From NCBI GenBank assembly GCA_035299025.1, contig DATGXK010000007.1, positions 1,116,001 through 1,180,000 of the forward strand: 64,000 bases of DNA, in the 5' to 3' direction. The notes below the pieces were generated by a model that searched no databases, was not told the origin of the DNA, and was given only the letters and a program-made list of their open reading frames with translations. The position numbers and the translations under genes are program-made. This DNA comes from Leadbetterella sp035299025 (lineage in GTDB: Bacteria > Bacteroidota > Bacteroidia > Cytophagales > Spirosomataceae). Numbering within the stretch: the stretch's first letter is position 1; every line of letters begins with the position of its first letter. This document shows positions 59,051-64,000 of this stretch, piece after piece.

Positions 59051-59320
59051 ATGAAGGAAATCAGTCTTACCGAATTGGCAGAACTGCAGAATAAAATTCT
59101 AGTGGATATTCGAGAAAAGGAAGAGTTTCTTGATAAAAACATCGGTGGGATAAATATTCCTGCACATGAAATAACTAACAGGATTAGCGAGTTCTCTCGC
59201 CACGAAAACATAGTTGTGTTGTGTTCAAATGGCCTTCGGAGCAGCATTATGGCTCGTGTAATCCAAAAAAAAATCCCCAACGCAAATATTTATTATCTGA
59301 GTGAAGGGATTTTTCAATAA
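59051..59320 (+). CDS. Rhodanese-like domain protein
   Basis: This is an 89-aa single-domain rhodanese that starts on the base after the radC stop codon. It shows ILVDIREKEEFLDKNIGGINIP at the N terminus (cited in part), then IVVLCSNGLRSSIMARVIQKK with the active-site Cys heading a six-residue loop CSNGLRS. The C terminus YYLSEGIFQ is cut slightly short compared with typical GGxxxW endings, so the last helix is reduced. Sulfur-transfer activity is plausible; the acceptor is unknown. The translational coupling to radC is unusual. Confidence 0.85.
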   Translation: MKEISLTELAELQNKILVDIREKEEFLDKNIGGINIPAHEITNRISEFSRHENIVVLCSNGLRSSIMARVIQKKIPNANIYYLSEGIFQ

Positions 59321-59330
59321 AATCTTATGA

Positions 59331-59459
59331 TTACTTTCTACCTATTCCTTTATAATCTCTGTCGTTGTTAACCAACCATTTGCCTATAACAAATGCTCCA
59401 GAAAGCAACAAAACAAAAAACAAAATAGGCAACCAAGTAGGAAATTGATATCCGAACAT
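59331..59459 (-). CDS. Small single-helix membrane protein (42 aa)
   Basis: An ATG frame of 42 codons encodes MFGYQFPTWLPILFFVLLLS (cited to 20 residues) with one membrane helix at about residues 8-27. A basic cytoplasmic-type tail (NNDRDYKGIGRK) follows. It is preceded by AAGAAG 4 bases upstream of the start and by a perfect minus-strand -7 box, TAAATTTG, at 59487-59480. These features make it more likely a real small gene than chance. It lies between rhodanese (opposite strand) and the YcsG-like transporter gene (same strand, upstream). Function unknown. Confidence 0.6.
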   Translation of the reverse strand: MFGYQFPTWLPILFFVLLLSGAFVIGKWLVNNDRDYKGIGRK

Positions 59460-59479
59460 ATTCTTCTTATTTTTTTGTA

Positions 59480-59487
59480 CAAATTTA
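59480..59487 (-). promoter_or_regulatory. Promoter -7 element of the 42-aa membrane ORF
   Basis: On the minus strand this reads TAAATTTG, an exact TAnnTTTG match 20 bases before the start codon. No clear -33 element. Confidence 0.45.
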
Positions 59488-59529
59488 GGACAAAAATACT
59501 TCTAATGGAATAAATCCGTAAAATATTCT

Positions 59530-60693
59530 TCAAAAAAGGCTATAAATTGCAAAGCCGAATAAGGTAATAAGTATCAGCCATGACAAAATATTAAAAATCC
59601 AAGATTGTTTGAAATCCTTAAAAACCTTATTTGTTCTTAAACTTACCAATATGATTGCCAAACCAATAGGTAAGATGAACCCATTTATATAACCTGCAAA
59701 AAGCAGCAAATTAACAGGTTTACCAAAAAACAATATTACTATTGCAGAAACTAAAACAAAGCCCAAAGACCAGTATTTTTTTGAATTGGTAAATGTAGGG
59801 TGAATATCTGCAAGAAAGGCAATGGAAGTGTAAGTTGCACCGATAATAGATGTGATTGAGGCCGCCCAAATCATTAAACCAAAGAGCACTCTTCCTGACT
59901 CTCCAAATGTCGTCAAAAAGACACTAGACGTAGGGTTGGTGGCATCAAGGCTTACGCCAGAAATAACGATAGACAATGTACCGACATATAGGCAATACCT
60001 CAATATACCCGTGAATATTATCCCGATTGAGGCACTTTGAATCACTTCAGTTTTATGTTTTTCACCCACTAATCCAGCGTCCATAAGCCTTTGAGCTCCA
60101 GCAAATGTAATATATCCGCCTACGGTACCCCCTATAAGAGTAATCGTAGATTTCACATCGAAAACTTCGGGCCAAAAACTATACCTTAATAATTTACCGA
60201 CATCCAAATTAGCTTTGAAAAGCATAAAAACTATAAGTACCAACATGAGTATACCTAAAATCTTAACTATGAAGTCAAGTTTAGCAAGACTATTTTTGGA
60301 GTAAAAAAGAAAAAAAACAATAACCGAGGTAACTAAAATACCAGCTTCGTTTGAAACCTCAAACATGGCATTCATGCCCATACCTGCTCCGGCCAAATTA
60401 CCAATGTTAAACACCAAACCACCGAAAGCCACACAGACAGCCAACAAATTTCCTAAACCAGGAAATAGGACATTTCCGAGTTTTTGTGCTTTTAAATTAC
60501 TAAAAGTAAGGGCTCTCCATATGATAATCTGAGCAACGATATCTATCAAAATCGAAACCACTATAACCAATCCAAAGTTGTAAAGTAACTTGCTGGTAAA
60601 CACTGTAGTCTGGGTGAGAAATCCCGGCCCGATGGCCGAAGTTGCCATCAAAAAGGCCGCAGCAAATATTTGTTTTCCTGATTTTTTAAACAT
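59530..60693 (-). CDS. NRAMP-related transporter (YcsG-like)
   Basis: This 387-aa protein has about 11 membrane helices and the NRAMP/LeuT-like fold pattern. It starts AAAFLMATSAIGPGFLTQTT, closely resembling Bacillus subtilis YcsG-type proteins. In canonical NRAMP metal transporters, helix 1 has DPGN and helix 6 has a Met-Pro-His motif. Here helix 1 reads GPGF and the helix-6 region reads GGYITFAGAQRLMDAG, so metal transport by the classical site is unlikely. YcsG genes often accompany 5-oxoprolinase genes, but none are seen here. Substrate unknown. Confidence 0.78.
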   Translation of the reverse strand: MFKKSGKQIFAAAFLMATSAIGPGFLTQTTVFTSKLLYNFGLVIVVSILIDIVAQIIIWRALTFSNLKAQKLGNVLFPGLGNLLAVCVAFGGLVFNIGNLAGAGMGMNAMFEVSNEAGILVTSVIVFFLFYSKNSLAKLDFIVKILGILMLVLIVFMLFKANLDVGKLLRYSFWPEVFDVKSTITLIGGTVGGYITFAGAQRLMDAGLVGEKHKTEVIQSASIGIIFTGILRYCLYVGTLSIVISGVSLDATNPTSSVFLTTFGESGRVLFGLMIWAASITSIIGATYTSIAFLADIHPTFTNSKKYWSLGFVLVSAIVILFFGKPVNLLLFAGYINGFILPIGLAIILVSLRTNKVFKDFKQSWIFNILSWLILITLFGFAIYSLF

Positions 60694-60756
60694 AAATAGG
60701 GCTTTTCAACTTATAAAAATCAAATAAAAACAATAAATCACAAATAAAAAAATGCC

Positions 60757-60787
60757 TTGTGATTAGTTTCTTAATACCTTATTTTTG
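60757..60787 (+). promoter_or_regulatory. Promoter of the RND efflux operon
   Basis: TTG (60757-60759), a 20-base spacer and TATTTTTG (60780-60787) fit the Bacteroidota promoter pattern, 91 bases upstream of the adaptor start codon. The rest of the 185-base gap to the YcsG-like gene shows nothing else. Confidence 0.55.
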
Positions 60788-60878
60788 TCTATAAAAATAC
60801 TCTCCTTATCCATTACACAATTATGTATAAACATTTTTTCATCTATTTGTATCAAAAACCATTTTAAGAACATAATAT

Positions 60879-61964
60879 ATGCGTCCTCTTTTAATAGCAG
60901 CTGGCTTGATTCTCGCCTTAGTTTTGGGCAAAATTTTCTTTTTTAACAGTGATTCGGACCAAAAAAGCGATAAACCTGGAGACAAAAAAGCACCGTCAGG
61001 TGCACCTAGCGGAAAACCAGGAGATGCCAAACCAATGAGAGTCAACACAACGGTAGTGGGCATCGCAAATTCTGAAAAGACAGTTTTTTCTTCAGGAACA
61101 ACGGTAGCCAATGAAGAAGTTGAAGTGAAAAGTGAAATTTCGGGAAGAATAGTGAAACTAACTATCCCTGAAGGCTCGGTAGTTCCAAAAGGTTTTCTTA
61201 TTGCCAAAATCAAGGACGATGATATATTGGCCCAATTAAGAAAAATAGAATTGGAGGAAAAATTGGCAGATCAAATAGAAGCTCGCCAAAGAAAACTTCT
61301 GGATATCAATGCCATAAGCAGAGAAGAATATGAGATTTCTCAGAATCGGGTATTTACGCTTAAGGCCGACAGAGACTTGCTTAAAGTGCAGCTGGAAAGG
61401 ACTGAAATCAGGGCTCCTTTCTCTGGAAAAGTTGGCTTGAAAAATATCTCTCTAGGTGCTTATGTGACCCCTGCCACTGTTATTTCGACCATTGTGCAGC
61501 TCAATCCTATCAAATTAGACTTCACCGTCCCTGAAAAATATGTATCTGAAGTAAAGCTTGGCAAAACAATTAAATTTCAAACAGACGGTTCAAATAATGA
61601 ATACTCGGCCAGAATAGTTGCAATTGATCCTAAAGTAGATGAAGCATTGAGAACTTTGAAAGTTCGTGCTATCTCACAAAACGGTGGTAGCAATCTTATG
61701 CCTGGTATGTTTATAAAGGTTTTATTGAATTTGAGCACATCGCAATCTATCATGATTCCTACAGAAACAGTTATTCCTGTAGCTGATGGCAAAAAAGTAT
61801 TTGTTAAAAGAAACGGAAAGGCTGAAGAAGTAAGTATTATTACTGGCTTGAGAGACGCCAGTAATTTACAGGTTTTGAGTGGCCTAAACGTGGGCGATTC
61901 ACTCATAACCAGCGGATTAATGACATTAAAGGCAGGAAGTCCAGTATTTACAAAAAATAATTAA
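60879..61964 (+). CDS. RND efflux periplasmic adaptor (HlyD/AcrA-type)
   Basis: This is a membrane-fusion protein linking an RND pump to an outer-membrane channel. The 361-aa product has an N-terminal membrane anchor (residues 4-22), then a Pro/Lys/Gly-rich linker. A lipoyl half-motif (EVEVKSEISGRIVKLTIPEGSVVPKG cited in part) is followed by a short alpha-hairpin of about 60 residues and the second lipoyl half ERTEIRAPFSGKVGLKNISLG. Beta-barrel and membrane-proximal domains end the protein. It lacks a lipobox, so it is membrane-anchored by the N-terminal helix. The pump gene follows 2 bases later. Confidence 0.92.
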   Translation: MRPLLIAAGLILALVLGKIFFFNSDSDQKSDKPGDKKAPSGAPSGKPGDAKPMRVNTTVVGIANSEKTVFSSGTTVANEEVEVKSEISGRIVKLTIPEGSVVPKGFLIAKIKDDDILAQLRKIELEEKLADQIEARQRKLLDINAISREEYEISQNRVFTLKADRDLLKVQLERTEIRAPFSGKVGLKNISLGAYVTPATVISTIVQLNPIKLDFTVPEKYVSEVKLGKTIKFQTDGSNNEYSARIVAIDPKVDEALRTLKVRAISQNGGSNLMPGMFIKVLLNLSTSQSIMIPTETVIPVADGKKVFVKRNGKAEEVSIITGLRDASNLQVLSGLNVGDSLITSGLMTLKAGSPVFTKNN

Positions 61965-61966
61965 TT

Positions 61967-64000
61967 ATGTCAATATCAACCTTATCTATCAAAAGGCCAG
62001 TTTTGGCAATTGTAATGAACCTACTCATTCTCTTGTTTGGGTTCATTGGATATCAATATTTAGGTGTTCGGGAATATCCCTCTATTGACCCCCCAATTGT
62101 AAACGTTGGCACTAGTTACCCCGGTGCAAATGCGGATATTATAGAGTCGCAGATCACCGAGCCACTCGAAAAAGCTCTTAACAGTGTAGAAGGAATTAGA
62201 TCTGTGAGCTCGAGTTCTAACCAAGGAAATTCTAACATTACGATAGAGTTTAATCTAGATGTGGACATGGAGAAAGCCACCAATGATGTAAGGGACAAGG
62301 TATCACAAGCGGCGTTTATTCTACCAAGAGATTTGGATGGCTTGCCGACTGTTAGAAAAGCTGATGCAAATGCCGAAACTATTCTTTCCTTATCGTTAAA
62401 CAGTGACTCGAGAAATATATTAGATGTTTGTGATTATGCCGAAAACGTGGTTTCGCCTCGCCTTGAAACCATTGAGGGCGTGAGTGAGATACGAATTTGG
62501 GGTTTTAAAAGATATGCTATGCGTCTTTGGATGGACCCCAACAGACTGGCTTCCATGGGTGTAACTACACAAGATGTAAAAGCTGCTCTGGACCGTGAGA
62601 ATGTAGAATTGCCATCGGGAAAACTACAGGGAACAACTACCGAACTTGTGGTAAAAACTGTTGGAAGATTTACGAATGCCGACGATTTTAACAACATGAT
62701 TGTTAAGAACGTGGGAGACAGAATTATCAAGTTCAGGGATATTGGTTACGCTGAAATCGGAGCCGAAAATCTTGAAACCATACTTAGATGGAATGGTGTG
62801 CCCATGTGCGGAATTGCAGTTCAGCCCCAACCAGGTGCAAATTATCTGGACATTGCCAAAGAAGTTTACAAAAGGAAGGCAGATATTGAAAAAACCTTAC
62901 CACCAGACATCAAGCTAGGTACCATACTAGACTATACCACTTTCGTAAAGCAGTCTGTTGAAGAAGTGGTTGAAACCTTGGCCATTGCCATTGTTTTGGT
63001 GGTAATTATCATATTCTTATTCTTTAGAGATTGGATCGTAGCCGTTCGCCCTTTGATAGACATCCCGGTGTCTCTTGTAGGGACATTTTTCATAATGTAT
63101 ATTTTCGGCTTCTCTATAAATGTGCTTACCCTTTTGGCCATTGTTTTGGCTACTGGCTTGGTTGTGGATGACGGTATTGTAGTTACCGAAAACATCTTCA
63201 AGAAGATAGAAGAAGGCATGAACCCGATAGAGGCGTCTGTTAAAGGTGCCAATGAGATTTTCTTCGCCGTAATTTCTACATCTGTTACTTTGGCAGCTGT
63301 GTTTTTACCAGTAATATTCATGGAAGGTTTTGTGGGTAAACTATTCAGAGAGTTCGGTGTGGTACTTTCGAGTGCCGTATTGATATCGGCCTTTGTATCT
63401 CTCACATTAACGCCAATGCTCAACGCTTATTTGAACAGAAAAACCCATAAAAAGTCCAAATTCTACAATATGACTGAGCCTTTCTTTGAAGGAATGGAGT
63501 CGGGTTATAAGAATAGTCTTCAAAACTTTTTGACCAAAAAATGGTTGGTAATGCCTATCATGGTGGTCATCTTTGGTATGGTTTATTTCTTTTGGGGTGA
63601 GTTAAAGTCTGAACTAGCACCATTAGACGACAGAAGTGCATTACAAGTGCAATTCACTGGTCCGGAGGGTTCGTCTTACGATTATATGGACAAGTATATT
63701 CAAAAAGCAGGTAAGATGATGAAGGATTCGGTACCCGAACTTGCTGGCGTAATGACCATGACGGCTCCGTCATTCGGAGGTTCTGGTGCTGCAAACACAG
63801 GCTTTAGTAGAATTGCACTTTATCCAAAAGATCAACGAACCAAATCGCAAGCGGAGGTTTCGGAGATAGTTTCGAACGTGCTAAAGAAATTGCCAGACGC
63901 AAGAGCATTTGTGAATCAACAACAAACCATCGCTGTAAACAAACGCGGAGGCTTGCCCGTAGGCTATGTTATTCAAGCCCCCGATTTTGCCAAACTCAGA
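61967..64000 (+). CDS. RND efflux pump, HAE1-type inner-membrane subunit (3' partial)
   Basis: This is a proton-driven multidrug-type pump subunit, open from ATG 61967 to the window end (678 codons so far of about 1030-1050). It shows the N-terminal helix SIKRPVLAIVMNLLILLFG, then YPGANADIIESQITEPLEKAL in two parts. Porter domains follow. The helix-4 region LLAIVLATGLVVDDGIVVTENI carries the paired Asp residues of the proton relay (near residues 402-403), and a later AVFLPVIFMEGFVG segment is also present. Substrate class cannot be told. The outer-membrane factor, if in the operon, lies past the window. Confidence 0.93.
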   Translation, partial: MSISTLSIKRPVLAIVMNLLILLFGFIGYQYLGVREYPSIDPPIVNVGTSYPGANADIIESQITEPLEKALNSVEGIRSVSSSSNQGNSNITIEFNLDVDMEKATNDVRDKVSQAAFILPRDLDGLPTVRKADANAETILSLSLNSDSRNILDVCDYAENVVSPRLETIEGVSEIRIWGFKRYAMRLWMDPNRLASMGVTTQDVKAALDRENVELPSGKLQGTTTELVVKTVGRFTNADDFNNMIVKNVGDRIIKFRDIGYAEIGAENLETILRWNGVPMCGIAVQPQPGANYLDIAKEVYKRKADIEKTLPPDIKLGTILDYTTFVKQSVEEVVETLAIAIVLVVIIIFLFFRDWIVAVRPLIDIPVSLVGTFFIMYIFGFSINVLTLLAIVLATGLVVDDGIVVTENIFKKIEEGMNPIEASVKGANEIFFAVISTSVTLAAVFLPVIFMEGFVGKLFREFGVVLSSAVLISAFVSLTLTPMLNAYLNRKTHKKSKFYNMTEPFFEGMESGYKNSLQNFLTKKWLVMPIMVVIFGMVYFFWGELKSELAPLDDRSALQVQFTGPEGSSYDYMDKYIQKAGKMMKDSVPELAGVMTMTAPSFGGSGAANTGFSRIALYPKDQRTKSQAEVSEIVSNVLKKLPDARAFVNQQQTIAVNKRGGLPVGYVIQAPDFAKLR

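Noticed and set aside
1..64000. CRISPR arrays, rRNA genes, insertion sequences or parS sites
   Set aside because: No regularly spaced repeats, rRNA signatures, transposase genes or perfect parS 16-mers were found on reading; a computed search would be more sensitive for parS.

Overview
The window is a 64 kb piece of an AT-rich bacterial chromosome carrying mainly housekeeping genes. Several features point to Bacteroidota, most likely the Cytophagales side of the phylum; that rank is inference. The primary sigma factor is short (287 aa, no region 1.1). Many gene starts are preceded by the Bacteroidota -7 element TAnnTTTG. Shine-Dalgarno sequences are mostly absent and some starts are TTG. Phylum-typical families are present: DUF5683 next to ParB and DapB, an HU-CCDC81/SPOR protein, a bifunctional DAHP synthase/chorismate mutase, proline dehydrogenase without PutA, and S16 with an Ala/Glu tail. 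There is no prophage, no complete insertion sequence, no CRISPR array and no rRNA operon.

Layout. 1-7.9 kb (+): the end of an LptF/LptG permease, then rpsO, pnp, rpoD, a divergent ParA with ParB, DUF5683 and dapB. 8-9.8 kb (-): an M61 peptidase. 9.9-18.6 kb (+): a tight cluster of a giant TPR protein, an outer-membrane barrel, an HU/SPOR protein, a TonB-like protein, folC and trmB. 18.6-22.1 kb: gap (-), dapD (+) and an XRE regulator (+), separated by the two emptiest and most regulatory-looking intergenic stretches of the window. 22.3-30.3 kb (-): TPR protein, gyrA, trmD-rimM-rpsP, RNase P RNA and a DUF4403 protein. 30.5-35.3 kb: an alpha-oxoamine synthase-like PLP enzyme (+), then a VWA membrane protein, fabG and rsmI (-). 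35.4-40.3 kb: a small membrane ORF (+), tRNA-Ser(TGA), an AddB-like nuclease and a photolyase (all -). 40.4-43.3 kb (+): a LolA-like protein, purK, purE and a LysM protein. 43.4-45.5 kb (-): a small membrane protein, lspA and proline dehydrogenase. 45.7-48.7 kb (+): DAHP synthase/chorismate mutase, a Crp-family regulator and pdxA. 48.7-58 kb: a tyrosine recombinase with an altered active site, a sodium:solute symporter, a BaiN-like flavoprotein, a lipoprotein, tex, a Sua5/YciO protein, an M20 amidohydrolase and a glycerophosphodiesterase. 58-64 kb: rpsT, radC, a rhodanese, a 42-aa membrane ORF, a YcsG-like NRAMP relative and the start of an RND efflux operon cut by the window end.

Genes work together in recognisable sets. 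rpsO/pnp, rpsP/rimM/trmD, rnpB, tRNA-Ser, trmB, rsmI and rpsT serve translation and RNA metabolism. dapB and dapD serve lysine and peptidoglycan precursors. purK and purE act in successive purine steps. LptF/G, the TPR/barrel/SPOR/TonB cluster, LspA, the LysM protein and the RND pump serve the envelope. No dedicated novel defence or mobile system is evident. The observations most worth following are the ParA whose Walker A signature lysine is lost, the tyrosine recombinase with Arg-I and His-II replaced, the paired identical operators over the XRE promoter and start codon, a possible structured RNA beside them, a terminator-like hairpin between rpsP and rimM, and two small membrane ORFs.
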